Part shown: in pieces, positions 24,391 through 36,777 of the stretch
How the letters are laid out: each line of letters starts with the position of its first letter
Numbering within the stretch: the stretch's first letter is position 1
NCBI RefSeq assembly: GCF_027172205.1
Contig: NC_070611.1
Location: forward strand, 59,949,979-60,013,978
Direction of reading: 5' to 3'
Length of the DNA: 64,000 nucleotides
Source of the DNA: Podarcis raffonei
Lineage: Eukaryota; Chordata; Lepidosauria; Squamata; Lacertidae
Notes under the pieces: generated by a model
Told to the model about the DNA's origin: nothing
What the model saw: the letters and a program-made list of their open reading frames with translations, nothing else
Database searches by the model: none
Translations under genes and position numbers: made by a program

Positions 24391-25338
24391 TGCCCTTTGA
24401 GCACTTTGTCAGGATAAAAAGTATCAAGAAAATAATAATATAAAAATTGTAGAGAGGTCATTTTGAGAATGTGACGGAGGATTAGGTTTTCCACCAGCAC
24501 TATTCTTCAGAGTACACTGCAACCCAACCCATGTTGCCAAACAACTACTAGACCCTTCCTGTATACTGGGCCCACTGATGTTCCTTAAGAGGTAAGGATT
24601 TGGCCCAGAGGTATCTAGTTGCTGAGCAGTAAGAGCACTAGAGGAGAGCATTTGTGTATGTACATTATAGATATACATAATTCTGCCATAGTTCTTAATG
24701 TTATCATCCCTACACAGCTTATGCTTTATTGTGGCATGAGCTGCTATGTCCTAACTAGGCTGTTCTTCTGGAATTTGTCAGAACACAAGGAGTGATTAAT
24801 ATAATCCACTGCCTACTACCACCAAGAAATATTTTACACAAACTATGTAATTAAAACCAAAGCTGTTAGCAGTTGCATCCACACAACCTATTCCAAGTTC
24901 AACAGGACTGGCAACATGGTGTCCTCATTCAGCTCCCTTGACTTGTCTCACTACAGTAAACAACAACATACAGCAAGAGATACACAGAATTGGAAGAACA
25001 GTAGCCAAGTTCATAAGTGATGCAAACTTACTACGGGGGGGGGGGGAGCACTGCTGTCAAATTCTAAACACCCAGCATAATGCATCATTGTGTTAGCAAT
25101 AACAAGGGATCCTTTGATGGCAAACACTTACAGAGTTATTTGGGAAAGCCCTCTCTTGTCATCTACTATCATAAACTTCCTTTTGAAGCTGGTCACATTT
25201 GACAGGGCAGCTCTTAATTCTGAAGGGCAAGTGTCCATATTTGTAAAAAATAAATAAATAAATAAATAAATTAGAACGCGAGTTAGCAGCATTGTCAGCT
25301 TCTGAAGCCCAATCAAATATTGACATTAATTACTATAT
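24391..25338. other. Unique non-coding DNA
   Basis: No exon is seen. A 12-G run lies near 25036 and an (AAAT)n microsatellite at about 25246-25271. Confidence 0.4.
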
Positions 25339-25343
25339 GGTAC

Positions 25344-25779
25344 TGTAATGGTTATATGGGGTTGCTCGTGCGTAAGTTGCCGCCACTCTTGGCGAGGTTG
25401 CCTGGTTAAACCTTTTCCTGGCTGGACAGCCCTTCACTTCGTGGCTGTTTCAGTCGCTAGCAGAATCCGTCAGTGGGCGTTTCTTGAACTTCTTCCAGCA
25501 AAGAAGTTCTTTGACGCCAAGTCTACGCCTACTTTCCCTGCGCGGAAGTCTTCTGCGCAGGGTGGGTGTGGGTAGCGGAGGACCTGTGCTCTCCCCGCTG
25601 GTCTCCGGCGAAGAGTCCTGGAGCCCCCTCACCGATTCCCCCATCCGCCCCCCTTTATCCCTGGTGTTACGCTGATTTCCTTCCCCAGCCGATGAGTCCC
25701 CTCTCTCCCTGCTGGGCCCTTCTCCGGCATCGCTTGGGAGCCTTGCCTCCACTCCTGGCTCCGATGTCAGTTCCCTACA
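25344..25779. mobile_element. CpG-rich solo LTR fossil
   Basis: A 436-bp unit beginning TGTA and ending TACA, with the 5-bp direct repeat GGTAC at 25339-25343 and 25780-25784. It is markedly richer in GC and CpG than its surroundings. Terminal dinucleotides plus a 5-bp duplication fit a solo LTR. No internal retroviral region is adjacent. It could be mistaken for a host promoter. Confidence 0.65.
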
Positions 25780-26297
25780 GGTACTTTACTGGAATAATAG
25801 GAAGGTTAATCCATAGAACCAAAGGAGAAAACAAAAATCTGGAGTTGCATCTTTGACAATGCAACGTTGTATGCCACATTTCTGGAGGAAGTGTGGAATT
25901 TCAGCAAAACAATAAATCCCCGTTATTTCCAGATATCAACTTAAATATTAAGAGTTTCCATGTGTGTAATTAAAAGGAAGCAAGGACAAGTATAACATCC
26001 CTGGACCCAGAAATAAAGGTAAACAGGAATTAGGAAAACACAGTTTTAAGATTCCACAGAACCTCCTCATAAGAGTTTTAAGCTACCGCCTCTAGCAGCC
26101 GCATGTGACATGTTAGGGCATGTCTCTGTACACTATAGGTTGCTGACAACTGTCCAATATAAGGGAATATCTATTAATTTAAAAACTCTATAAGGGCACC
26201 TTTATATTTTTAAAACAGGAAGGGAAAGAAGAAGCTATCACCAAGGCATTATCATTCTGTCTGAGGAACAACCAGCTGTAGCTGACTAATTGTAGGC

Positions 26298-26548
26298 CAT
26301 GGGTAGGCAAGCTAAGGCCTGGGAGCCGAATCCGGCCCAATCGCCTTCTAAATCTGGCCCGCAGACAGTCTGGGAATCAGCATGTTTTTACATGAGTAGA
26401 ATGTTTCCTTTTATTTAAAATGCATCTCTGGGTTATTTGTGGGGCATAGGAATTCATTCATTAATTTTTTTCAAAATATTGTCCGGCCCCCCACAAGGTC
26501 TGAGGGACAGTAGACCAGCCCCCTGCTGAAAAAGTTTGCTGACCCCTG
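26298..26548. mobile_element. hAT (Charlie-like) non-autonomous element
   Basis: Starts CATGGGTAGGCAAGCTAAGG and ends GTTTGCTGACCCCTG, the usual CAGGGGT...ACCCCTG hAT ends. The interior has GAATCCGGCCCAATCGCC. Flanks TTGTAGGC and CTGCCGGC are a weak 8-bp duplication (5 of 8 match). It is the same superfamily as 35257-36012. Confidence 0.75.
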
Positions 26549-26954
26549 CTGCCGGCCAAATGAAGGAGGCCTATGAAGGTTGCCCTTGACAAGGAGGAGG
26601 TTGTAGAGGTGAATTATTGGGGCCTTGTACTTAACTACTATTGAAACATCTCTATAGACTGGACCACGCCAAAGTAAACAGAGAAGAACATTAAGAATAA
26701 TACCTACATTCTAGGCTGTTTCCCCACTGCTCAGCCTTCTCACTGCTACTACACTTCAAAAGATGAATTTTTTAAAAGCCAGAAAAGTGAAGAAATATAC
26801 AGCACACTATACCAAAACACTAAATTCCTATTATAATTTAACGTTTTATTTTCTTGTTTTCCCGTGTTAATTGCCACCCTCAACCTTTCTGTTCCATACC
26901 CACCCATTATCTCAAGCCATCACATTGCCATAACAGATCACTAGTACCCATTTT

Positions 26955-27721
26955 TGCGTGTTCAGACCCAGAAACCATCCCCCTAAATAAATTCACACTT
27001 GACTCAAATTTTAGTTTTTCTTTTTGGCAGAATTTAGGCCACAACTGTATTGATTACAGAAAGTGAATGGTTGCATAGGCTCTGGTTCGACTAGCTCCCT
27101 GCCATGCAGGTAGCGCTGACCCAGGGTTCCAGCATAGGTCAGCCAAGGGTGAACACCTGGATAAGCGGAAAGCCGGGAACAGGCTCTCTCTGCCACCCAA
27201 ATGTTCCCCTGGATTCAGGGACGGGCACAACCCCCTCTCAGGGGTTGACCAAACCATTGGGTCCCTGGATTCCTTTAATGAAATTCCATTCACATAGGGA
27301 TGGCGAGAGCATTCTCCCATCCCTATCACCTGAACCAGAGCCTATCCGCAACCTTACAAGTTGTGACAATTTGCTATGCGGCAGGCGAAACCCAAATGGC
27401 AACAGCCAATCAGCCAAGTGGGGGAAATTCCTGCCATGCAGGAATAGCATAGCAAGGTCAAGCGCAAAGCCCTAAAAATAGGGAGAGGTGGGTGGGTGTT
27501 CCGAATGCATGCACCGAAAGAGGAAGCTCTGGGTTACGTGCATGGGTATAAATAGGTCCCTTGAACCATTTGGACTGCATCCCATTGTCCAGATTGCACC
27601 CAGCTACGAGGGACCTACCAATCGGGTGTTGTGGCTGACCAATTGTACCCACCCACAACACAGGGTGTCAGTTTCCAGGTCTCACTGCAATACGTGCCCT
27701 CTTTAAGGGAGGACCCAGTTT
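26955..27721 (+). repeat. Interspersed ~780-bp repeat, LTR-like, copy 2
   Basis: Same orientation and same extent as 14188-14973, with a TATA-like TATAAATAGG near 27547. The two copies have several length differences, so they look like independent insertions rather than the paired ends of one element. It has no coding capacity. Confidence 0.5.
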
Positions 27722-30454
27722 CTCACTGTGGATGTCAGGCTTGTTGCACACTTGTCTTGTGGACTGAAGGGTCACTTCTCTGAGCAAAGGCACCCACACA
27801 GCAATCTATAATCTTAAAAACCAATACGGTTCAAAGCAATACAATAAACTAAAACACTCAGGTTTGCAGGAAAACAAAAATGATTGGGAGGGAGATGGGG
27901 AAAATTCTTAGTTACCAAGTTCTTATATGTATTCTTTCTAGGAGGGAGAGGCAAAACAAACCTTTGTCACAGCCCCCCAGGTCCCAGGACATTAAGCCTG
28001 TAACCAAGCATAAGTATCATAAGTATATGCTATTAAAATAACTGCATGCTTTTCATTGTTTACTCTTCCTTCCCCTTGTTTCTTCTTTGTCAAATTTTGG
28101 ATTTTAAGTTCAAGGCAGGGAGCTCTCTTGACTAATGGCTCTCTCTAAAATAATTACATAATTTTGAACCAAAGAAGTTTGTACTCTCCACTCCCAAAAT
28201 GTGTGTGTGTGTGTGTACAGATAATGGGGTTTAGACTTTTTAGTTAGGTTTAGGTAGAGGCACAGCAGATTGCACCAATCACTACCTGATGGATTTTATA
28301 ACATTAGATGATCATGGAAATATATTTTAAACATTTTGTCTCCCTGGAATAAGACTTCTGAAACTGGCAGACACATAGCTTTTTTCTGGGTTGTTGTTTT
28401 TTTTAAGTGAGTGAGGCCTTAAAATAGCTTTCTGTGATAAATCTTTCTTTGTTACAAATACAGTGACTCATCATACCCTAATTCATGTTCAATAACAGGA
28501 AAATACTGAATGATTAAATTGTAGGATGCATGCCCCAGACTACAATAAGGAATCCCCCCTGACTAAGATTACCTTTGTAGAGAAAAAGGAAGAGGAGAAG
28601 TTGACACAAAGCACGACAACTGTACACATCTGATACGTCAACAGAACTGGATTTTAATTTTATTTTTAGCATCAAATATCTCCAGTTTCTGCAGCAAGAA
28701 TGCTTCAGGTCTAAATTCAGTTTAGCATTTAAGACCATTTAGGTCAACATTTTCTTAGCTTTAACAGTTTTGAATTTCTTATGTGTGGAAAAATTAAATC
28801 TCAATTCTGTGTTAGATTTCAACCCAACACAAAAGAGGTTCAATTTGACCCATTACCCTTCCCTTCAAATAGCCACTCTCCCTTTCCCCACCCACTCCAA
28901 CCTATTACACATAACACTTCTCTCTTACAGCCCACCATGATGGAAAGAGAACTCCTTAGCATAACTGTTAAAGTCCTGTGTAGAATACTTCTTTTGTGCA
29001 ACCCGGCAGTTTTGATCCAACTAGCAGAACAATACTTGGTGTGTTATAGCCAGGAAAGATTATTCCCAATTTGACTGTCTAACGAATGCGGCAGGGGGAA
29101 ATGATTGCAAACTTGCTCCCTTTCTGCATTAAAGATTTGCATGAATGCTGCCCATTTTGAAAGAGCACAAGGTTAACTTCTAGCAAGCAATAAAAAATAT
29201 ATGGTCAGATGAGTTGTGTTGCCACCAGAAAGACAGAAAGAGAACGTACTATATACAGGAGCTGCACTAAAGGATATAAAGCATACAGAAGCCAGAGAAA
29301 CAAACAACAGAAGAACACATCCTTTATCACAGACCATCGGTCCAAAAACAAAATTAAAATTTAACTACCTAAAGTTCCAGATTTTGGAGGGTCCAATACA
29401 AGACCCCCTCCATGGACTCCTCTTTCCTCAGTGTGTGTGTCCACTGCCTCATTGCTGCAGGTCCACTAGCCCCTACTGCTGTGTAGGGCCACAGCAAAAG
29501 CATACCAACCCTTGAATCAACCTCAAGTTAAAGATACAAAACCTAGATAGCTAAATTATACAATGCCGAGCCAAAATATATTATCAGTGGCAAACAAGAC
29601 AATCAATAACCACAGAATAATACCACCACCGCTTCAGAAATACAAGCAGGAAAAGCAAACATTGTTTTTGTTTACCTTTTTTTAAGCGAAAAGAATCTAC
29701 CTTTGAAACATATCCTTTGGGGTGAAACAGATGCTGATTTGCAATAAATACTCTTCTCATATATTTTTCTTTTTACAACTTGGATTCAAATTCTTATTCT
29801 CATTACCTGTAGGAAAGGAAAAAGTCTAAAACTACTAACATAAAAATATGTAAAGGCAACCCCTGCTATTTTAGTTATCAAAACTAGCACACTCAAACTT
29901 CCTAAGGGGAGGGGAACTCCTTCCTTTTGCCCTTTTAATTGATCCATACAAGCTGCTACTCTCTAAGGGGGTGGGGACTCACCAAGGGGTTAGGAAGACT
30001 CCACCCCTTTTAAGAAGGAGCCAATAAATAGGATCCCTGTAGAAGCTGAATAAGGTTGCTTTAATACAGAAAAGGGTTTCTGGTTCTGGAAATTAGAAGT
30101 CACAAACTGTAAGTACTTCCAAATTCCATGGAGGAGAATAAGCACACTCAATCATGTAACACACCTAATGTGCACCGACCACCAATACACATTGCTGAAT
30201 ATGGTTGTACATTATATTAATTGTAGCCGGCAGTAACTTGGACAGCACTGGCTTCTTCTGAAGCAGGGCATGTTAGTAAACTGAACACAACAGTTTCCTT
30301 CTGTTTAGAATGGAAGAATGTTTAACAGAAGCTCAGTCCCACAGTGTACTTGCTTGTACTTATTATAGAAGCTGTGTGACTCAAAACACATTCAGCAATA
30401 ACAGATAAAGAGCCTTGTGCTTGTTGCATAAATATATGCTGTATCGTAAAAACC
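27722..30454. other. Unique non-coding DNA
   Basis: A (GT)n microsatellite occurs at 28199-28218. CCTTTTAAGAAGGAGCCAAT followed by AAATAGG near 30004-30032 looks promoter-like but has no further support. No exon is recognised. Confidence 0.4.
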
Positions 30455-30664
30455 AATACATTCAGCATAAGCTTTTGTGAACTACAGTCCCCTTCATCAG
30501 ATGCACGCAGTGTTATCTGCAGCTGGCAGATATAAAATTAGAAAAGTACAGTCATGTTTTTTTCTTTTTCTGCATTTCAATTAATGCTGCTGCAAACGGT
30601 CACTTTAATTAACATAGCATTCTGATGAAGGGGATTCTAGTCCACAAGAGCTTATGCTACAATA
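30455..30664. repeat. Inverted pair of CTGATGA-type repeats
   Basis: On the - strand the left arm (to about 30504) reads CATCTGATGAAGGGGACTG, TAGTTCACAAAAGCTTATGC. On the + strand the right arm (from about 30620) reads TTCTGATGAAGGGGATTC, TAGTCCACAAGAGCTTATGC. The pair could fold into a long hairpin. The motif order CTGATGA, hairpin, then a GAAA-like position is reminiscent of a hammerhead ribozyme core but both copies are diverged. Confidence 0.6.
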
Positions 30665-30683
30665 ACAGCGTAACCCTTGTCAT

Positions 30684-30750
30684 ACCCATTCGGCAGTAGG
30701 CCCCATTGAGTTCAATGGTGCTTAAGTAAATGTGTATAGGATTGATACAG
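30684..30750 (+). repeat. Short squamate repeat with inner dyad
   Basis: GGCAGTAGGCCCCATTGAGT, TCAATGGTGCTTAAGTAAAT, GTGTATAGGATTG: the same family as 39702-39783. Confidence 0.6.
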
Positions 30751-32036
30751 TGTTAGTCTTGGAACACAAGTTCTGATCCCTGCTGAAGTTCTCTGGATGG
30801 CCTTGTGCCAGCCTAAGCTATCTAGCAGCCATGGTGTGATGAGACAATGGCATAGCCCCTTGTGCATTGTGCTAAGCTCCTTGGTTGGAACAGCAGGAAA
30901 CAAGATGTGATGAATAAAACAAACAGGGCTGGGGAATGATGCAAGAAGAGACTTGGATTCAATAAGAACTGACTTGCAAGAGTATCTGTTGCCTGGATTT
31001 GCTGAGCTGTCTAAAAAGAGACTGGGGAAAGATCAGCTTTGTATGTATGTTTGTTTAAATACTGAGCGGGCAGGACTCCCCAAAAACACAAAGCAGAGAA
31101 TAATTCTGGAGCAATTTCCATGGGGATGGGCAAGATGAACAAATAATTCATGTCCATTTCTGATGTCTATTATTCTTCCACATTAGGCCCTCGGCCATGC
31201 CAACACACACACAGACACGTCTTTATGCTGCTTGCACATTGAGGGGGCGGCTTTGGCTCTTGGTGCTTAGGGAATTTCATCTCGTGACTCCCATTAGCAT
31301 TGACAGGAGTTATGTGCATACATTTCCCTTTTGTCCATGGACTGGGTTGAGCTAGCCAACCCCCTTTTTCCCTTGCTGATCTGAGGTCTCATCTGTGCCA
31401 AACACTGAGGTTTTCAGCTGTCATGGAATCAAACATGGTCCATCCATGAGTTGAGAATCTCTGTTTCGTTATCTGATTTTTTAAAAAGTTTTATTTTGCT
31501 GCATATTTGGGATGCGGCCCTAAACACACATACCAGGCAGAAAGAACCATTTCATACAATGCAGCTTATTTTTAAGCAAACTCGTTTAGGATTTCACTGC
31601 ATATTTTGCAAATCACCTTGGAACCAAATTTGGTGAAGGGCATCTATTAACAATTTTTTTGAGGGAGGAAACCACGCAAAGAAAATGAAATATTTCAGTG
31701 TTTATATGTGTATGTATATATGGGTGCATATATACTCATTCGCTCACAGTCAACCCTTGGCTCTGTCTTCTCTTTGTATCTCCTTGCCTTCTACAATTAA
31801 GATTCTAAGTTCATTGGGAAAAGGTCCTGTTTTTTTTTTTTGCTATGCTATTCTGGAGTTATATGGGGGGGGGTGCGGGGAGAATATCGTTTGGAGGATT
31901 GCCACCTGACCACAAAACAGCCACCTGACTTGCTCTTGTGCCTTGATTTGTAGCAGGTAAACATTTTCAAGGCACAAAAATTAGAATGATCACCTGCCAG
32001 CAATTGTACCTGAAGTAAGGGACTACAGCTTGCTGG
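30751..32036. other. Unique non-coding DNA
   Basis: No exon or clear mobile element is recognised. Confidence 0.35.
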
Positions 32037-32100
32037 CAGAACACCTGTTTTGCATGCATTCAATCCCTGGCATCTCCAGATAGCAGGTGATGGGAATAAA
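32037..32100 (+). mobile_element. Partial tRNA-derived SINE
   Basis: TGTTTTGCATGCATTCAATC and CCTGGCATCTCCAGATAGCA match the head of the SINE family at 9351-9460. Confidence 0.5.
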
Positions 32101-32524
32101 TCTGCCTTACGCTGGAGAGCTGCTGCCAGACGCTGTCACGACATTTCACAACACTATTTGGGCTGGAATATTTCCCACGTTGCTTTGAAGGCCTTGACTG
32201 TGTTTTACTATTCGCACACCTTTCCCCTTAAAAAGTGCACAAATGTAATGTCAAAAAGCTCACCTGCATGTCAGACTGCTTCCAAAGAAGACATGCGAGG
32301 CGTAAAACATGTAAAACTCCTCCTGTCTTTCAGAATTCACATTATGATACACAATGAGCTTTGCTCCAAGTTTCATAGCCACTGCAGGCAGGAAATAGAC
32401 ATATCCTGCTTTGGATCGCAGTGTTTTCCCTTTACTTCCCAGTGGGTTGGGCAACATCCTTCATGCACAGCTGTTAGGGACAAGAAGGCCCTCCAGATGG
32501 TGGCAGGGCAACACCACCCTGCCT

Positions 32525-32790
32525 AATCAAGTGATAACAGCTGGGCCAGGCCATTGGTCCATCTAGCAAGTCCAGTATCGTATTTCTCACAGTGGACAGC
32601 TAGATGCTTCCAGGGAACCCAAAGGAATGTCATGAAGGCAACAAGCCCTTCTCAACAACTAGTATCCAGTGGCATCTTATCTCTGGATGTATTTAGCTCT
32701 TGCATCTAACAGCCACTGACAGACCTATCCTTCAGCAATGGGTCAAACTTCTTTTTAAAGCCATCTCATCAGCCACGGGACATCACCGCA
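32525..32790 (-). repeat. LINE 3' UTR-derived repeat
   Basis: GGCCATTGGTCCATCTAGCA, CTCACAGTGGACAGCTAGAT and TTTTTAAAGCCATCTCATCA are diverged parts of a common squamate CR1/L2-type LINE 3' region. The same family appears at 47745-47950 (+), 50270-50310, 61484-61570 and 63170-63640. Confidence 0.5.
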
Positions 32791-32799
32791 TCCTTGGTA

Positions 32800-35248
32800 A
32801 AGAATTCAGTACATAAGCTATCCATTTAGTGAAGATGACCCAGGGGTGTTGAAATGGAACAAAAGGTCGTGGCACAACTGCTTAAGCACAGAAGGGAGAG
32901 CACCCCAGGCCCAGCCATGGTACAAAGGTTGGTCTACCCTCCTGTACCTCTCTCCCATTTTGTACTGAACTCTGGTAGTACAATTCTTAGCAGGTGTGCT
33001 ATCACTTTGGAGCCTGTGCATGCTACAAGTCCATGCCTCTCTCTGTGCATGTGTGTGTGTATATGCACATGAGAAGAACTGAGTGTGCTCCTCCTAGGAA
33101 CAGTTGGCATAGATCCATGCTGGCATCTCTGGGTCTGTAAGGCACAAGTCACTTGAGGCTCACTGTAACATTATCATGCTGGTATGAAGCAACTGCAACC
33201 CTTTGTGCTTCAGTCTCTTTGATCTCAAAGGACACCAAGGAAATAAAATGCATACAGTTGAGGCTGGATGCGTGGACACCAGTACACTTTGGAGTCTGGT
33301 ATACACACTGCTGCAAACCCCCTAGGGCTGGGGTCTGCTCTCATCAGGGCTCCAGAAGCGAACTTTCCCTGGAATGGAGAGCTGTGGTCTTTAGTCCTCA
33401 CAGCATAAAGAAAACTAAGCCCAACACTGCAATAATTTGCATGTTTACTCTGTATGCAATAGGACTTACTCCTAATAAGTTTGTTTTGCATCGCGGCCTT
33501 AACCTAAACACATTTACTATACAGTAAGCCCTGTTAAGCACAATGGAACCTGTTTCTGAATAAGCATGCACAGGACTGCATTGCCCCATAACCACATTTG
33601 TGTATACGTAATATTTCCCCTGTTATAGCTGCCTTTGTCTCTCTCTGTCCCCTGTTTACTTGAAATTTAGATTGCAAAGTTCTTAGGGCAGGGACCTGTC
33701 TCAGTTTAAATTAGTATTTAAGGCATCATGCATGTGTGTGTGTGTGTGTGTGTACACATACACACACATAAAACTAGTGACCGTCCCTGCAAGACCTCTT
33801 CCCTTTTTAATGTTTTCTCATCCACTGCTGAATGTGGATTGTATACAAGCTCCAAAAAACATACATTTACTTATGAAACTCTGCAAACCACAATGCACAT
33901 GTAAGTGTCAATTATCATTATCAAACCAACTCCAGCGTAGACCTCTAGCTTCTGTTTACAACACTGACTGTATGCCCTGACCCGCCCCTTACAGTGTATT
34001 CACAGAATCCCTCCAACAAAAGGCGTTATGCCCAATTATTTTCCCTCTAAGGTCACCAACACATGGAACAAGACAATTAAACATTTTCAGCTTCAAAATA
34101 CATGTGATATGGTCAATACTCACAGAACAGTGATGAAATCTATTTCTTTTTCTCAGAGGTTAAAATCCTTGTCAGTAAGCAGAGCACTCACAATTGTTAA
34201 CAACCTCTGACTTGGTGAATCTCCAGAACCATAAATTCCCCTATTGCCCTTTTGTCCTCAGGCTCCAGCACTGCAAAGGTTCCTTTTGTGAAAACCTACA
34301 GGTACCATTTCCTTCCTTCACTTCTATTTGTGGGTGTGAAGCATGCTGAAAATCGAGGTGAAAGGGAAACGGTATTTTTGACGTGCATCTCCTTTGGTAA
34401 GCTTCTCCCAGAGCATCTCACCATAGCATCTTGTGGAGATGGTGCGATGATGCAGCAGGCTGCCATTCCGTCACTGTTGTCATGACAACCAAGATGTAGT
34501 CCCCTGTGGTAGAATAACGCAGATGCAAAGGTAGGACAGAAATTATGTGCTGAGCATCCTTTTGGAAGGCACCAGAGACCTTTCCATTGACATACATCCT
34601 TTTTTTTAAAAAAAATGAATCCCTATAAATTACTTTCCCCCCTCATACCAGGTGTCCTATTTTCGAGGTTCTGGAGCACCCACTATCATTTGATATGCAG
34701 AAAACCAGGCAGAACCCTGAGCGAATTCTCCATTTTCTTTGTGAGAATGTTGCAGGTATCTGAGAATATAAATCTAAATATTTCTGGGCGAGAGGAGATC
34801 CCCATCAGAGCAGAGGAACTACTGTATTATTAACACATTAATAATATAAGGCAGCAATCCTATGCACAGTTACTTGGCTATTAGCCACAGAAATAAGTGA
34901 GGCTTACTTCTCTGTTCTGTTCTGAGTACAGGAAATGGCCAATTGATGCATGTCCAAAAGACATGTGATTGTGCATGCATGCACGGTGCCGGAATCCAAA
35001 ATGACTCCAAAATGTCACTCAGTGTGTCACAGAAAGGGAAGATTGGGGGCATCTCTCATTGATCCCCCGTCATGTTCCCAGCACACCTTCCTAAAGACAC
35101 TCTTTTCCTGTCACCTCACACCATCACCTTGGCAACCTCTGTCTGCCCAGGCCCAAGGATTCCTCTTAGATGGGCCATCAACACCTTTCGTCTCATTAAG
35201 GGCTTGGCTTATCCCCAGCTAGCTATGTGAAGCTGCCTGAGATTGTGA
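32800..35248. other. Mostly unique non-coding DNA
   Basis: Weak copies of the short AAGTAAGCCCC-type repeat lie near 33440-33590 and 34853-34930. A (GT)n run occurs near 33731-33752. No exon is recognised. Confidence 0.35.
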
Positions 35249-35256
35249 TCCTAAAC

Positions 35257-36012
35257 CAGGGGTAGGCAACCTAAGGCCCGCGGGCCACAAGCAGCCCCTG
35301 GGGGTCATTTAACCGGCCCACGAGCCACCCCCAAACTGAGCTGCCTCGGTGAGTCCCCGCGAGCTGCACTAAACCGACACAGTGTGGCAACTCGCTTCTG
35401 TGGTGCCGGAAATCGCGTCTGTGCATGCTCAGACGCTGGAAATTATGTCTGCGCAGACACAGACCCCAGAAATTGTGTCGACGGCAGAGATGACGAGCAG
35501 AATCCGAAACCAGGGAAGAGAAGCAGCGGAAGAAGAATGGAAAAAATTTAAGGACTATTTAAAGAAATATTATAAAATTAATGAAAGTTAAAATGATGTT
35601 GGATTAGAAAATAAATGGTTACTATTGGTAATGGATAAGATAAGGAGAATAAGTAAGATCAAACTAAGTTAAAATAAGGGAAGATTTGCTGAATAAATGA
35701 TTAGAAATTGGAATACAGAAAAGGGAGGCATGAGGAAGTCGGGGAAGTAAGGTACAAGAAAATAAGATCTGAAATTGTACTTGTTTTTTTGTTTTTTTGT
35801 TGTGTTTATTGTATTGTATTGTTTTGTTTTGTTTTTGTTGTTATAAAAAAAACCTTTAATAAAAAATTAAAAAAAAAACAAAACAGAAATTGTGTCGACG
35901 CAGACGCCAGAAATCGCAGACGCGCATGATCATGCGCCTGTGCAATCCAGCCCATGGAGGGACCTCCACTGAAGTGAACTGGCCCAGGCGAGGTAAACTT
36001 TGCTGATCCCTG
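35257..36012. mobile_element. hAT element split by an L1
   Basis: Ends CAGGGGTAGGCAACCTAAGG and AACTTTGCTGATCCCTG, with a perfect 8-bp duplication TCCTAAAC at 35249-35256 and 36013-36020. Without the L1 and one copy of its duplication it is about 339 bp. The interior has repeated blocks around GAAATTGTGTC and GCGCAGAC. No transposase is encoded. Confidence 0.88.
35484..35884 (+). mobile_element. L1 LINE 3' end, 5'-truncated
   Basis: About 401 bp bracketed by a perfect 16-bp duplication, AGAAATTGTGTCGACG (35468-35483 and 35885-35900). It starts with the last codons of ORF2 (EEEWKKFKDYLKKYYKINES, then stop), has an A/T-rich 3' UTR, an AATAAA near 35858 and a poly-A tail. The intact duplication and tail indicate a fairly recent insertion into the hAT element. 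Confidence 0.88.
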
Positions 36013-36777
36013 TCCTAAACTGAAAGCAACACCACTTGGCTTAGTTTTTTAATTAACCAAACTTTGCTTACTTCATAAATGTATGAGTTCGCTCAGATTC
36101 TGAATGTAGAGATTATGGCGAGCCAAACTCATAACATCATTTAAAAAAACCACAGGTGTTTGGAAGTACGCTTGATCACATACACGTACACTGATTGGAG
36201 AGCCAAGGTTGCTTGCGGCTCTGTTTGTGGTACATGCAGTAGCAAGCATGGGGTTTGTTGCTCTGCAATGGTCCCTAGAACCACTTTGGGCCTCCAGAAA
36301 TGCTCAGGGTTCTCCAGCAGGTGCCTGGTGCCTGTGGCTCCCTCCCACATGCACCACCACTCTGTGGATGTTTTCTTGGCAGCAACAGCTCCTTAGCAGG
36401 CCCAAGGACCTTGCGGAGGTGGCTAATGGGATCAAGAGGCCTCATCTGCCCCGTCACTCACAAAGGAGGACATAAAAGTGACAGCCGCTAATGGCCGGCA
36501 ACATTCTCATCAACTGCCTCATCAGCACGATTTCCCAAGCAAAAGGTTGTGGTGGCTGAAGGAGCAGAAGCATCACTGAAGCGGCTGGCTCTTTGCCAGC
36601 AGCAGAGAGAAAATGTGTGCATATATAGAGGTGTTTGCAGCCACAGAGCAGAAAAGCAGGGGTGCTTCCAAATATATATATATATATTTCTTGCTTCCTC
36701 AAGTCCTCTGCTGCTTCCTCAGCTTCTGCCCACATGGAGAAAACGAAATGCTGGGGGCTTAATCTGAATCAGGGTAA
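36013..36777. other. Unique non-coding DNA
   Basis: Contains a short (AT)n run near 36675-36690. Overlapping open frames on both strands show no domain motifs. Confidence 0.35.

Noticed and set aside
25344-25779. A second CpG-island promoter
   Set aside because: LTR-type ends and a 5-bp target duplication explain the block better.
14188-27721. The two ~780-bp repeats as the paired LTRs of one provirus
   Set aside because: The interval holds a CpG island and a different solo LTR and shows no retroviral protein. The copies also differ by several length changes.
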